A stretch of DNA of 64,000 bases, taken from positions 37,516 through 101,515 of the forward strand of contig JAISEK010000127.1 in the NCBI GenBank assembly GCA_031264145.1, given 5' to 3'. Source of the stretch: Deltaproteobacteria bacterium. Lineage in GTDB: Bacteria > Desulfobacterota > Desulfarculia > Adiutricales > Adiutricaceae. The translations under genes were made by a program, and so were the position numbers. Position 1 is the first letter of the stretch. Every line of letters starts with the position of its first letter. Shown in pieces: positions 27,310 to 36,631 of the stretch. The notes beneath the pieces are model-generated. The model was not told the origin of the DNA. It worked only from the letters and a program-made list of their open reading frames with translations, and ran no database searches.

Positions 27310-28974
27310 ATGAAAAAAATTACATCAATAACACAAGTTTTTAGTAATATAATAAATACAAATATGTTATATGCTGATAAAACAAAATTTATATATAATT
27401 TGCTTAAAGAACCGCAGACTTATTTTTTAAGCCGTCCAAGACGTTTTGGTAAATCGCTCTTACTTGATACTTTAAATGAAGTTTTTTTAGGTAATAAAGA
27501 ACTTTTTAGAGATCTTTTTATAGGTAAATCAGATTATAATTTTACTAAATATCCAATTATTAGATTAAATATGGATTATGATAAAGTTTCAGATCCAATT
27601 ATTATCGAAAAGCTTATTATTGATGATTTGAATCATATAGCTACTTGTGAAAATATAAATATAAGTACTATTACTCCAGGAAATGCTTTAAAATCATTAA
27701 TTATTAAACTTTATAATAAATATAATGCCAAAGTTGTTATACTTATTGATGAATATGATGCCCCAATTTTGGATAAAATTAGTGATCCTGCTTTAGCCCA
27801 GGCCAATCTTGAAGTGCTTCATGGCTTTTACCGCTCCCTCAAGGGAGTGGAGAACGAGATACAGTTCTCCTTCATCACCGGAATCTCCCAGTTGGCCCGG
27901 AAAGCCATGGGCCAAAGCGTCAGCAACCTCGTGGACCTGTCGCTGAGGCCCGCCTATGCCGAGATATGCGGCTTCACCATGGCCGATGTTGACCGACTGT
28001 TTGAAGACCGCTATGAGGGGACTCTTAAAAACATATCAGGCGATTACAAAGAGAAGCTGAAAACAGTTGATGATTTGCGCCAAATGATTCTGGACTGGTA
28101 TGACGGGTACAATTTTGGCGGCCAGGATCGGGTCCTGAATCCGTTTTCGATTATTAATTTTTTTACGAACAATGAATTTGATAATTATTGGCTTGATTCC
28201 GGACCATCCAGGTTTTTGTCAACACTCATCCAAAAACAACCAACTCAATTTTTAAACGTTCTGCTGACAGGGCATAATGAGTATCTGATTAAGCAAAATG
28301 ATATAAATAATATAAATATCGTGCCAATGCTATATCAAACAGGATATGTCACTATTGATAAAATTGTTAATTTTAACGATGAGAAATATTATTTTTTTAA
28401 ATTGCCTAATAAAGAAGTGAAAAAGGCTTATGCTTTAACTGTTAGAACTGATTTTTTTAGTATCGAAAATCCTGACAGCCTGGCCTTGGTCAACAATCTC
28501 CAAAAAGCTCTCCTAGGGCGGGACGCCGAGTGGCTGGGGATATGCGTCCACTCTCTTCTGGCTTCGATTCCCTATTTTCTTCACCAGGGCTCCGAGTCAT
28601 TTTACCACGGGGCCATTCATGGGCTTTTTTTCTGCTTGGACTTCGAGGTCAGGTCCGAGGCTCTTTCCGCCAAGGGCCGTTCGGATTTGGCACTCCCTTT
28701 GCCTGGTCAGGTCTACGCTGTGATTGAGCTGAAATATGTCGGGGCGACGGCCAAGGCCGATGGCGATCCCGCCGAGGTGGCCCGGCTCCTTGACAAGGCC
28801 ACCCAGGGGGCATTGGGACAGATCCTGGAGACAGGCTACCTTGATCCATACCTGGCCAAGGCCAAAGAGATATGGCCTATCGGTTTGGCGGTTTACGGGC
28901 GTGACCAGGTGAAGGTCTCATTCGGCCAGCCTGTGCCTGGTCTCAACGCCGCTACCGCCGGCCATTCGTCCTGA
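27310..28974 (+). CDS. DUF1703 family: AAA-ATPase-like plus PD-(D/E)XK nuclease-like protein, copy 2
   Basis: A 554-residue close paralogue of the gene at 7183-8865. It keeps the P-loop FLSRPRRFGKSLLLDT, Walker B VVILIDEYDAPIL, the FSFITGISQLARKAMGQSVS block and the nuclease-like GRSDLALPLPGQVYAVIELK. The first roughly 480 bases are extremely AT-rich. The middle and the last 500 bases are GC-rich, with another AT-rich patch near 28290-28450. It is preceded by a 200-base AT-rich spacer with an AGGTAAAATA box. It is isolated between engB and rpsU. The alternation of composition suggests recombination between copies of different origin, or strong local selection. Confidence 0.85.
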   Translation: MKKITSITQVFSNIINTNMLYADKTKFIYNLLKEPQTYFLSRPRRFGKSLLLDTLNEVFLGNKELFRDLFIGKSDYNFTKYPIIRLNMDYDKVSDPIIIEKLIIDDLNHIATCENINISTITPGNALKSLIIKLYNKYNAKVVILIDEYDAPILDKISDPALAQANLEVLHGFYRSLKGVENEIQFSFITGISQLARKAMGQSVSNLVDLSLRPAYAEICGFTMADVDRLFEDRYEGTLKNISGDYKEKLKTVDDLRQMILDWYDGYNFGGQDRVLNPFSIINFFTNNEFDNYWLDSGPSRFLSTLIQKQPTQFLNVLLTGHNEYLIKQNDINNINIVPMLYQTGYVTIDKIVNFNDEKYYFFKLPNKEVKKAYALTVRTDFFSIENPDSLALVNNLQKALLGRDAEWLGICVHSLLASIPYFLHQGSESFYHGAIHGLFFCLDFEVRSEALSAKGRSDLALPLPGQVYAVIELKYVGATAKADGDPAEVARLLDKATQGALGQILETGYLDPYLAKAKEIWPIGLAVYGRDQVKVSFGQPVPGLNAATAGHSS

Positions 28975-29276
28975 CGTCGGCCCGCAACCTCGCATTCATG
29001 CCTGGGGGAGCTTTTTGCCAGGGCCGCTGGCCTGGTGGCTGTTATCTGGCCTCTGTTTTGATCTGAGGGGAACTTCGACGTCATCCCCTGGGCCCGGGCT
29101 ACTTTTTACCGGATGGCCCAAGGGACCTGGAAGAGAAAAAAACAAGGCCCAGGCCCTTGACTTCCGCTCCTTTTTTTTGCTAATTTATGGCTGGCTTCGA
29201 TGATGGGAAAGGTTTCGCCAAGCTGGTCAAGCCTTGCTCCTTGCGAATATAGAGCCGGACAGGCAGGTGATACAGT
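28975..29276. other. Intergenic region upstream of rpsU
   Basis: About 300 bases holding the presumed rpsU promoter. No ORF here is convincing; the 62-63 aa frames on both strands have no family resemblance. Confidence 0.4.
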
Positions 29277-29504
29277 TTGAGCAGCAATAGCACAGGCATT
29301 GAGGTCTCGGTCCGCGACAATGACGTGGAGCAGGCCATCAAGGCTTTGAAGCGTAAGATTGCCCGCGATGGATTGCTTAAACAGCTGAAAAGCAAAAAGG
29401 CTTATGAGAAGCCCAGCGAACGTCGCAAGCGCAAGGAGCGCGAGTCAAAGCGCCGTCTACGCAAGGCCATGGCCAGGCGCGCCCGCAGGACTCCCAGGAG
29501 TTGA
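29277..29504 (+). CDS. rpsU: 30S ribosomal protein S21 (TTG start)
   Basis: A 75-residue small ribosomal subunit protein. It shows IEVSVRDNDVEQAIKALKRK, then KSKKAYEKPSERRKRKERES and a strongly basic tail, all typical of bS21. There is no ATG; translation probably begins at the TTG at 29277 after a GCAGGTGA box. A strong rho-independent terminator follows at 29553, so this looks like a monocistronic transcript. Confidence 0.95.
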   Translation: MSSNSTGIEVSVRDNDVEQAIKALKRKIARDGLLKQLKSKKAYEKPSERRKRKERESKRRLRKAMARRARRTPRS

Positions 29505-29552
29505 GCGCAACCAGCCCGGTCTGGTGCCTAATATGATGCCTGCATCATTGAG

Positions 29553-29592
29553 AAGGGGTGACCGTCAATCGACGGTCACCCCTTCTTGTTTT
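29553..29592 (+). terminator. Rho-independent terminator after rpsU
   Basis: A perfect 14-bp stem (AAGGGGTGACCGTC / GACGGTCACCCCTT) with an AATC loop is followed by CTTGTTTT. It lies about 50 nt after the rpsU stop. A small palindrome (ATGATGCCTGCATCAT, 29533-29548) precedes it. Confidence 0.93.
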
Positions 29593-30120
29593 CCGCGGCC
29601 GCGAAGGAAAGGAAAGCGACAGGATGCTGGTCTGGCTTGATTACTGGGACAACGGGAAAACGATGCGTCTTATTTCCCTGGCCCACAATGACTACCTAAA
29701 AGACTATGGGCTAAGAAGTAAAATAGTTTTTACTGGTCGCTGGCTTCCATGAAAATAGGCTGCCCATGGAAATGAACTTTGCCGGGCCACGGCGGGAGGC
29801 GGGCCTGGAGAGCCGCCGATGCCTGGGCGATCGGCCCAGCACCAAGGAGGTCTGGGCTTGAGATGGCTTTCGTTAGCCGGGCAAGGCACCGTCTTGCCCT
29901 GTCAAGCGCCTCAGTGCCTCCCTTCGGGCTGGACGTTGGCCAAGGTTGTGGTAGAATGTGGGCATGGCACCGAAATAGTTTTTGTCTCATCCAGGCTTAG
30001 TGACTTTCGCTGAACCCTTCCACCCAGACCCCTTGCCGGCGAATCCGGGCCAGGGAGCCCGCCAGCCAGGCTGACCGGACGCAGCGCCAGGGGGCGTTGG
30101 CTACCACTCTGGAGGCATCA
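29593..30120. other. Intergenic region upstream of fbp
   Basis: About 530 bases. A short frame at 29624-29752 (MLVWLDYWDNGKTMRL...) lacks a good ribosome-binding site and family resemblance, so I do not call it. Other ORFs here are shadows on the opposite strand. Confidence 0.4.
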
Positions 30121-31155
30121 ATGAGCGAGAACGTCGGCATCACCATATCCAACCACTTTCTGTTGAACCAGCAGCTTACCCATGGGGCCACCGGCTCGTT
30201 CACCCGCCTCTTGCAGGCCATGGTCTTGGCCTGCAAGATTATCCAGCGGGACGTGGGCAAGGCCGGCCTGGTGGACGTCCTGGGCCGGGTAGGGGTCACC
30301 AATGTCCAGGGCGAGGAGGTCCAGAAGCTCGACGAGCTGGCCAACACCACGGTCAAGAGACGCCTTTCGGCCTCCGGCGAGGTGTGCGCCCTGGTTTCCG
30401 AGGAGGAGGCCGACATCATAGAGATCCCCCGGCAATATCCCCAGGGAAACTACATCGTCCACTTCGATCCCCTCGACGGCAGCTCCAACATCGCCGCCAA
30501 CGTCTCCATCGGGACGATCTTTTCCATCTACAGGCGGCTGTCGCCCAGCGAGGGCGAGAGCACCATGAAGGACGCCCTGCAGCCCGGCGCCAGGCAGGTC
30601 GGGGCCGGCTACATCATCTACGGCTCCTCTTGCGTTCTGGTCTTCTCCACCGGCCAGGGCGTCAACGGGTTCACCCTCGACCCCTCCATCGGCGAGTTCC
30701 TCCTGTCCCACCCCAACATCAAGACCCCGGCCAAGGGCAAGATCTACTCGGTCAACGAGGGCAACTACAGCTTCTGGGACGAGGGCACAAGGGGCTACAT
30801 CGATTGGGTCAAGCACGGGCACTCCGAGCACGGCATCAACTACACCAGCCGCTACATCGGCTCCCTGGTGGCCGACTTCCACCGTAACCTCCTCTACGGC
30901 GGCATCTTCCTCTACCCGGCCGACTTCAAGGACCCCTTGAAGCCCAAGGGCAAGCTCAGGCTCATGTGCGAGGCCAACCCCCTGGCCTACATCATCGAGC
31001 AGGCGGGAGGCCTGGCCACCACCGGCACCGAGCGCATCCTTGACGTCGAGCCGAACTACATCCACCAAAGGGTGCCCCTTATCATCGGCTCGCCGGAGGA
31101 CGTGATGATTTACCAGGATTTCGTCCAGGGCAAGAGGACCTACAGGAGGGCCTGA
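30121..31155 (+). CDS. fbp: Class I fructose-1,6-bisphosphatase
   Basis: A 344-residue gluconeogenic enzyme converting fructose-1,6-bisphosphate to fructose-6-phosphate. The metal-binding motif VHFDPLDGSSNIAANVSIGT is intact, as are EVCALVSEEEADIIE, YIIYGSSCVLVFST, YIGSLVADFHRNLLYGG and KLRLMCEANPLAYIIEQAGG. The start is the ATG at 30121 with TGGAGG seven nt upstream; the ORF-track start at 30097 adds 8 unlikely residues. The AbrB-type gene follows after 14 bases. Confidence 0.95.
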   Translation: MSENVGITISNHFLLNQQLTHGATGSFTRLLQAMVLACKIIQRDVGKAGLVDVLGRVGVTNVQGEEVQKLDELANTTVKRRLSASGEVCALVSEEEADIIEIPRQYPQGNYIVHFDPLDGSSNIAANVSIGTIFSIYRRLSPSEGESTMKDALQPGARQVGAGYIIYGSSCVLVFSTGQGVNGFTLDPSIGEFLLSHPNIKTPAKGKIYSVNEGNYSFWDEGTRGYIDWVKHGHSEHGINYTSRYIGSLVADFHRNLLYGGIFLYPADFKDPLKPKGKLRLMCEANPLAYIIEQAGGLATTGTERILDVEPNYIHQRVPLIIGSPEDVMIYQDFVQGKRTYRRA

Positions 31156-31169
31156 GGAACTCCGGCAAA

Positions 31170-32255
31170 GTGCGCGCCAAAATAACAGACTGGCTTCTCC
31201 TGGCCGGGTCGTCCGTTGTCCTCGTCTTCCTGTTGGGGACCATTGGCTGCCCGGCCTCCCATTTCCTGGGGCCCATGGTCTCGGGCCTAATCATGTCCCT
31301 TTTGGGCCGGACGCCCAGGGTCCCGGCCTGGTCCTTTCCTCTGGCCAAGAGTTTCATCGGGGCCATGGTGGCCAGGGGCATCAGCCAGGGCTTCTGGGCC
31401 ATCCTGGCCGGCTCCTGGCCCTTCCTCGTGGCCGGGACGCTGTGGGCCCTCTTGCTGGGAGCCCTCATGTCCCTGGTCCTCTTGCGCCTGGGGGTCATGG
31501 GTAAGGAATCGGCCTTCTGGTGCCTCTCCCCGGGGGGCGCGTCCGTCATGGTGATGATGGCCGGCCAGTACGGCGGTGACATGGGCGTGGTGGCCTTCGC
31601 CCAGTATTTCAGGGTCCTGGTGATTTCCCTGGCCGCCATCATGGTCTCCAGCCTCCTCATGGATGCCGGCCCAGCGCGGGCCGCCGGCCCCGGGCTGTTC
31701 CCGCCCGTGCCCTGGGCAGACCTGGCCCTGACGCTCGTGGCGGTCGCCGTGGGCCTCCTGGTGGCCCGGCTCTTCCCCAGGTTCCCCGGCGGGCAGCTCT
31801 TGCTGCCGATGATCTTCGCCGGCCTCTCCAAGACCTTCCTGGGCCACTCCGTGTTCCTGCCCCCCTGGCTGCTTTACCCCTGCTACGCCCTGATGGGCTG
31901 GCGCATCGGCCTCAGCTTCTCCAGGGACAGCCTAAGTGCGATCGGCAGGATGATCCCGGGGCTCTTCGGCGGGATCATGGCCATGTTCCTGGGCTGCGCC
32001 GCCTTCGGCTGGCTCATGTCCGTGGGGGCCGGCATCGAGCCCCTGACAGCCTATCTGGCCTCCTGCCCAGGGGGCCTGGACGCCGTGACCATCATCGCGG
32101 CCAGCTCGGGGGCGGATCTGCCCTTCATCACGGCCATGCAGGCCATGCGTCTCATTCTGGTGATTAGCCTGGGGCCGTGGGTCTACGGCATGCTGACGAG
32201 GTTTTTTGGTGGGCGGCCTGATGGCGGCCCGGCCGGTGGTAAGGGAGGGGCATAG
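31170..32255 (+). CDS. AbrB-type (PF05145) integral membrane protein
   Basis: A 361-residue protein with about 10 transmembrane segments arranged as two similar halves. Each half has a short conserved loop: FLGPMVSGLIMSLLG and AKSFIGAMVARGISQ with LSPGGASVMVMMAGQYGGDM in the first, and LLPMIFAGLSKTFLG, SCPGGLDAVTIIAASSGADL in the second. This matches the AbrB duplication family (once labelled ammonia monooxygenase-like), whose transport role is unknown. The start is a GTG at 31170, 14 bases after the fbp stop, so it is probably co-transcribed with fbp. Confidence 0.8.
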   Translation: MRAKITDWLLLAGSSVVLVFLLGTIGCPASHFLGPMVSGLIMSLLGRTPRVPAWSFPLAKSFIGAMVARGISQGFWAILAGSWPFLVAGTLWALLLGALMSLVLLRLGVMGKESAFWCLSPGGASVMVMMAGQYGGDMGVVAFAQYFRVLVISLAAIMVSSLLMDAGPARAAGPGLFPPVPWADLALTLVAVAVGLLVARLFPRFPGGQLLLPMIFAGLSKTFLGHSVFLPPWLLYPCYALMGWRIGLSFSRDSLSAIGRMIPGLFGGIMAMFLGCAAFGWLMSVGAGIEPLTAYLASCPGGLDAVTIIAASSGADLPFITAMQAMRLILVISLGPWVYGMLTRFFGGRPDGGPAGGKGGA

Positions 32256-32485
32256 GGACGAGGCGTGCCAGAGGGCTCGAGGAGACCTGGCCACCCGGCG
32301 GCGTTCTGTCTATCAGGTTAGTATTTTTGGTCATCGCTGGAGACGGAGAGGGCTTTCGGGCCTGTTCCTGCCGGTCGCCATGAGAAGGAAGGCCCTGCGT
32401 CGAGGTTGGACGTGACCTGGACGACGATCACGTCTTGACCTGGATTCAGTCAATTGACCACAGGTCTTTTGACACAGGCCGCTCA

Positions 32486-32517
32486 ATTAGCTTTCACTGA
32501 AAACAAATTAAAATTGA
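32486..32517. repeat. Palindromic repeat, degenerate copy
   Basis: TTAGCTTTCACTGAAAACAA begins here, matching one arm of the palindromes at 32631 and 32876. The second arm (AATTAAAATTGA) has decayed. Confidence 0.6.
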
Positions 32518-32630
32518 GAGTTTTCTTTTTATTGATTTTATTTCTATAATGATGAAAGTTTAAATTAAGGATGCAATTACACATTGTTTTATGTAATCCT
32601 ATCTCGTGGCCTGGCCACCGGCAGTGCCAG

Positions 32631-32661
32631 TTAACTTTCACTGAAAACAAGTGAAAGTTAA
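32631..32661. repeat. 31-bp palindromic repeat, copy 1
   Basis: A perfect inverted repeat with 12-nt arms TTAACTTTCACT / AGTGAAAGTTAA around GAAAACA. It could form a hairpin or bind a dimeric protein. An almost identical copy lies 245 bases downstream. Confidence 0.85.
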
Positions 32662-32875
32662 CTGAATTTTCCTTAGCATGCTGAAAGGTAAGGCAACGGT
32701 GCAAGTTCAAGTCTTGGGTATTTTTTTGCTGAACGCTCATGTCGTAGGTTGAACAGGGTTCAGGTTATTTTTTTACAGATTGCAAATAAAATATAGATAA
32801 AAATTATAGTTAAAGATGTTGATTTAATGTTCTTTGTCGCCTGCGAGTCTCACGGCTTTGACGCCGACCACTTAA

Positions 32876-32906
32876 TTAACTTTCACTGAAAATAAGTGAA
32901 AGTTAA
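32876..32906. repeat. 31-bp palindromic repeat, copy 2
   Basis: The same arms as copy 1 (TTAACTTTCACT / AGTGAAAGTTAA) with the spacer GAAAATA. It lies about 70 bases upstream of the broken COG2865 gene. Confidence 0.85.
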
Positions 32907-32976
32907 TCAAAAGCCACCTTGAATGCTGAAAACATGCCCCAATGACGAAAATCCAAATTCCGAGGGTTGGCCAAAG

Positions 32977-34299
32977 CTGTTTTCCGAGAGCGTGAATTGC
33001 GAGCTTAAGCTCCAATACACGGATGGGCATAAAAAGAACCGCCGTCGCGTTTGCCAACACTGAGGGCGGCAAATATATGTCGGCATTGACGACGATGGCA
33101 CCGTTGCCGGGCTGGACTACCCTGACGCTGTGGCGCGCCAGGTCAGCGACAGCATCCGTGACTCCATCAAGCCCGACATCATGCGCTGTATGCGCGTAGA
33201 CATCGATGAGTACGACGGCGTCAAGGTCGTAGTGGTCACGATCGAGCGTGGCGTTTACGTTCCATATTACATCGCCGATCGTGGATTGAAGCCATCCGGC
33301 GTGTTTGTGCGTGTCGGCTCGGAAACTGTTCCCGCCAGTGATGCGCATATCCGCCAGATGATAAAGGATGCCGACGGGGAACGCTACATTGCCAGTCGTT
33401 CAGTCGTTCTTTAATTCAAGAATTTACCTTCACCCGGACGTCAAGAGAGTTCGCCGATAAGAACCTGGCCTTTGATTTCCCACAGCATATGAGCCTCGGA
33501 ATTGTCGGTGAAAATGGCATATATTCTAACCTGGGCTTGCTTCTTTCAGAGCAATGCCAACATACTGTTAAAGTCGCCGTGTTTGAGGGAACTAACAAGT
33601 CCATTTTCAAGAGCCGCAAGGAGTTCGGCGGATCTTTAATTCTACAGCTGTATGAAGTCATTGAATACTTGGACTATTTAAACCTCATTGAGGCTAAAAT
33701 TGGTAAAGTCAGGCGTATTGAGCGACGTGACTATCCGATCGGCGCTATCCGCGAGGCTGTCCTCAATCTACTGGTGCACCGAGAATATGCGCTGTCGGCA
33801 AGCTAATTCGTCAACGTGTATGATGACCGAATGGAATTTTTGTCCGTTGGGGGACTTGCGCCCGGCATCTCGCTTGACGCGGTTATGTCAGGCGTGTCGC
33901 ATACCCGAAACGAGGGTCTCGCCAACGTATTCTACCATCTCGAGTTGGTCGAGGCTTATGGCACGGGGATAGCCCGGATTATGAGCGAACTATGCCGATT
34001 GTGCCAGCAAGCCGGAAATCAAAGTCACCGACACCAGTTTCTTGTTGGTTCTCCCAAAGTCGCGTCGTGGGCCGGCGAACGTCCGGCTGAGCGATAAGGA
34101 GCGGGTCGTCATGGCGATGATTGGCCGCGACGGATTCGCGACGGCGAAAACCGTCGCGAAGGAACTCGGTCTTGGAGCGACTCAGGGACACAACATACTT
34201 AAGCGAATGCTTCTCTCCGGCTGGCTTGTCTCCAGCCGCAACGGTCGCAGGATGGAGTACAGGGCGGATCCGCCCCAGGGGAAAGTGGCTGGGCGGTGA
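32977..34299 (+). pseudogene. Broken AlbA_2/COG2865 (Schlafen-type putative ATP-binding, wHTH) gene
   Basis: Fragments in successive frames spell one protein of the AlbA_2/COG2865 family. They are LFSESVNCELKLQYTDG, then in another frame IKRTAVAFANTEGG, then (33075-33413) IYVGIDDDGTVAGLDYPDAV ... IRDSIKPDI, then (33416-33806) LAFDFPQHMSLGIVGENGIY ... IGAIREAVLNLLVHREY. An in-frame TAA at 33804 follows, then (33807-34040) FVNVYDDRMEFLSVGGLAPG ... ANVFYHLELVEAYGTGI, and finally a winged-helix tail (34100-34290) RVVMAMIGRDGFATAKTVAK. At least three frameshifts plus one nonsense codon rule out expression as one protein. Intact relatives often act as regulators or accessory defence/mobile proteins; here only a relic remains. 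Confidence 0.85.
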
Positions 34300-34438
34300 G
34301 GAGGGCGGATCCGGCCTTCAATCCCTATGCGGTCCATTAGGCTCATCCTGGCCGTTGGCCTGGGCCCGTGGTCCCACGGCTTGGCTGAAGGTGGCTTCGG
34401 CTGGCGGCGGTCGGCTGGCCCGACCCAGGTGGCGGGGC

Positions 34439-35383
34439 CTAAGGACAAAGCCTGTCTATGGGGTTGAAGAGGCCGGGCTTACGGAGGACTTCCCGGTAGC
34501 CCTGGGTGGACTTGGGGTGGCCGCTGGAGCCGGAGAGGGACTCCAGGCTGGAAAGGACCCGGGCCTGTGCCTGTCGGTCCCGCAAGGCCGCCCAGAGATA
34601 GAAGGCCCTGTCGAGGCTGGCGGCGGCCAGGAGCGGCCGTCCTGTCTTGGCCTGGATCCCGGCCAGGGTCTCCAGGTCCTGGGCCAGACCCCGCTGGTTC
34701 TCGTTCTTGCGGTCCAGTTCCAGGGCCAGGTCCAGGAAGCGCTCGGCCTGGCCCTCGTCACCGTCCTCCAGGGCCGAAATGGCGGCCAGGTTGTAGGCGT
34801 CGGCCACGGCCGACTCTGGCGCGCCGGGCTCAGCGGCCTCGGCCAGAGCCTGGGCGGCGTATTCCTTCCAGGCGGCGTTCCCGGCGGCCATCTCCAGCCT
34901 GGCCAGATTGCAGTGGTAAAGAATCGGGCCAAGACCCTTGGCCGTGGCCTCCTGGGCCGCCTGGCCCCACATCTCCCTGGCGTCGTCCGCTCGGCCGGCC
35001 CGGAGGGCCAGGAGGCCTAGGTTCCCGAGGACGCTGTCGAGTTCGGGCCTCGCGTCAAGGGAGACCGAAAGCTCCAGGGCCCGCTCCAGGACCAGTGCCG
35101 CCCCGTCCAGGTCATCCTGGGACATCAGGGCCGCTCCCCTTGCGTTCAGCGACTTGACTATCAGGGGCACGTCGTCGGCCAGTCTGGCCTGCTCCAGGCC
35201 AAGCTCGAAATAGCGGTCGGCCTCGGCGGGGCAGCCCCTCTGGAACCAGTGGTTGCCCCTGCCCAGGGCATCCTTGGCCTGGGCCAGATGGAATGGGTCC
35301 TGGGGCGGCATGGGGCCGCAGCCGCCGGCGAGAATGGCCAAAGACAGTCCGATTAGGGCCAGGCAAGTTGTTGTAGTGCTCAT
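34439..35383 (-). CDS. Tetratricopeptide repeat lipoprotein
   Basis: A 314-residue lipoprotein with a signal peptide ending in the lipobox LAGGC (residues 18-22) and TPR-like repeats throughout: ALGRGNHWFQRGCPAEADRY, LNARGAALMSQDDLDGAALV, LGNLGLLALRAGRADDAREM, YNLAAISALEDGDEGQAERF. It is probably an outer-membrane-anchored scaffold. The AT-rich region upstream (35384-35719) likely contains its promoter. It is not in an obvious operon. The specific function is unknown. Confidence 0.78.
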   Translation of the reverse strand: MSTTTTCLALIGLSLAILAGGCGPMPPQDPFHLAQAKDALGRGNHWFQRGCPAEADRYFELGLEQARLADDVPLIVKSLNARGAALMSQDDLDGAALVLERALELSVSLDARPELDSVLGNLGLLALRAGRADDAREMWGQAAQEATAKGLGPILYHCNLARLEMAAGNAAWKEYAAQALAEAAEPGAPESAVADAYNLAAISALEDGDEGQAERFLDLALELDRKNENQRGLAQDLETLAGIQAKTGRPLLAAASLDRAFYLWAALRDRQAQARVLSSLESLSGSSGHPKSTQGYREVLRKPGLFNPIDRLCP

Positions 35384-35719
35384 TTTATTACTTTTACTAA
35401 ATAAAACAATTATTTACTTTTTTGCGAATTTAAACCAATAATATTAAAATATTATGATGTTTTTCAAGTCTTAGGCCAGTAAAAGATATGCTTAATTGTT
35501 TGTTGAAAGCTAAAAGTGTTATTTTAAATGTATTAATAGTTCTAATTTTTCATCTCTTTAGTTAATATTTTATATAAGCAAGTAAATTTAATGAAAATTA
35601 AATATAACTAGCATAAAATTTTATATAACACTTGTTTGCATGTAATTTAAATTGTTAGAAAGTTGATTATGCTGTAAAAAATATAAAAAGACATCAATAA
35701 AGATCAGTCTTTATATCTA
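35384..35719. other. AT-rich spacer
   Basis: About 335 bases of strongly AT-rich DNA between two minus-strand genes. It must carry the promoter of the TPR lipoprotein gene. No ORF, repeat or strong hairpin is seen. Confidence 0.5.
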
Positions 35720-36631
35720 TTATCTGTCCCTGGCCGGGAGCGTCAAGGCGTCCGGCGGCAGGTCCGGGGAAAGGTTACCCCGGATCAGGAAGTTGCGCTT
35801 GACCGAGTCCAGAACCTGGTTGACGTCCCTGAGCCCTTCCCTGGCCCCCCTGGCCACCTCGGGGAAGGAGCTGGTGCCTGACTCGACCTGGCTGAGGATT
35901 CTGTCGATCTTGGCGGTCATGCTGGGCAGATCCCGGCCAAGGATGGCGGCCGAGGAGTTGAGGCTCTCGCTGACGCCCCTCAGTTCCTTAAGGAGGGCCA
36001 GAATCTCGTTGTAGGCGTCGTCGGTGGTGAAGAGCTGGCCCACCAGGCCCTCGCCGGAGGCCACCTGGCCGGTTATGCGCTGGAGGTTGCCCATGGTCCC
36101 CAGGATTGGCCCCTGGGAGTCCTGGAGCTGGAAGGTGAGGCTGGTCAGGTTGGCCATGATCTCCTCGAACTGCTCCAGCTTGTCCCGCAACTGCAGAGTG
36201 GCCAGGACGTCGTCCACGGTGGTCGGGTCCTCGGCCGGGATCTGGCCGTTCCTCGGGATGGGCAGGCTGGCCTTGCTGCCAGGGGTGATCTCGATGTACT
36301 CCTTCCCGATGAGGGTCGGGCTCTTGATGTTGGCCTGGCTGTCGCCCTTGATCCTCTCGGCGTACTCGCTCTGGATGATGAGGCGCATGATGACGTTGTT
36401 GGTCTTGGTGATCTCCAGGCTTTTGACCCGCCCGACGTCGATTTGGAGGAACCGTACCTTGACCCCGGGCAGGATGCCGTAGCCTTCATGGTAGAGGACG
36501 AAGTAGTCCGTGTAGCTTTGGAACCAGTCCCGCCCAACGCCGACTATGACCATGACCGTCAAGAGGAAGCCAAAGCAGCAGAACAGGATGAGCCCGGCTA
36601 TTTTCTCAGCCGTTGAGTATGGAAGTTTCAT
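35720..36631 (-). CDS. MlaD-type MCE domain protein
   Basis: A 303-residue periplasmic substrate-binding subunit of an Mla-type lipid ABC transporter. An N-terminal transmembrane anchor (IAGLILFCCFGFLLTVMVIV) is followed by the MCE domain (DYFVLYHEGYGILPGVKVRF, LQIDVGRVKSLEITKTNNVI, SPTLIGKEYIEITPGS). A long alpha-helical tail follows with a repeated-leucine pattern, typical of MCE proteins that form a conduit. The start is the ATG at 36631 (MKLPYS); a GTG at 36640 is possible. The gene overlaps the ATPase-like gene by about 26 nt and completes a permease-ATPase-MCE block. Confidence 0.85.
   Translation of the reverse strand: MKLPYSTAEKIAGLILFCCFGFLLTVMVIVGVGRDWFQSYTDYFVLYHEGYGILPGVKVRFLQIDVGRVKSLEITKTNNVIMRLIIQSEYAERIKGDSQANIKSPTLIGKEYIEITPGSKASLPIPRNGQIPAEDPTTVDDVLATLQLRDKLEQFEEIMANLTSLTFQLQDSQGPILGTMGNLQRITGQVASGEGLVGQLFTTDDAYNEILALLKELRGVSESLNSSAAILGRDLPSMTAKIDRILSQVESGTSSFPEVARGAREGLRDVNQVLDSVKRNFLIRGNLSPDLPPDALTLPARDR

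Larger units (their letters stand above)
32256..32976. other. Repeat-bearing spacer
   Basis: About 720 bases between the AbrB-type gene and a broken COG2865 gene. It is AT-rich from 32485 onward and holds three copies of a TTAACTTTCACT palindrome. The ORF-track proteins here end in ...FHLFSVKVN only because they read through the palindrome; they are not genes. Confidence 0.6.

Noticed and set aside
32483-33348. Two minus-strand ORFs ending in FHLFSVKVN
   Set aside because: Their shared ending is the translated palindrome repeat, and the longer one is antisense to the COG2865 relic.
34121-35020. 299-aa plus-strand ORF
   Set aside because: Antisense shadow of the TPR lipoprotein gene joined to the end of the pseudogene.
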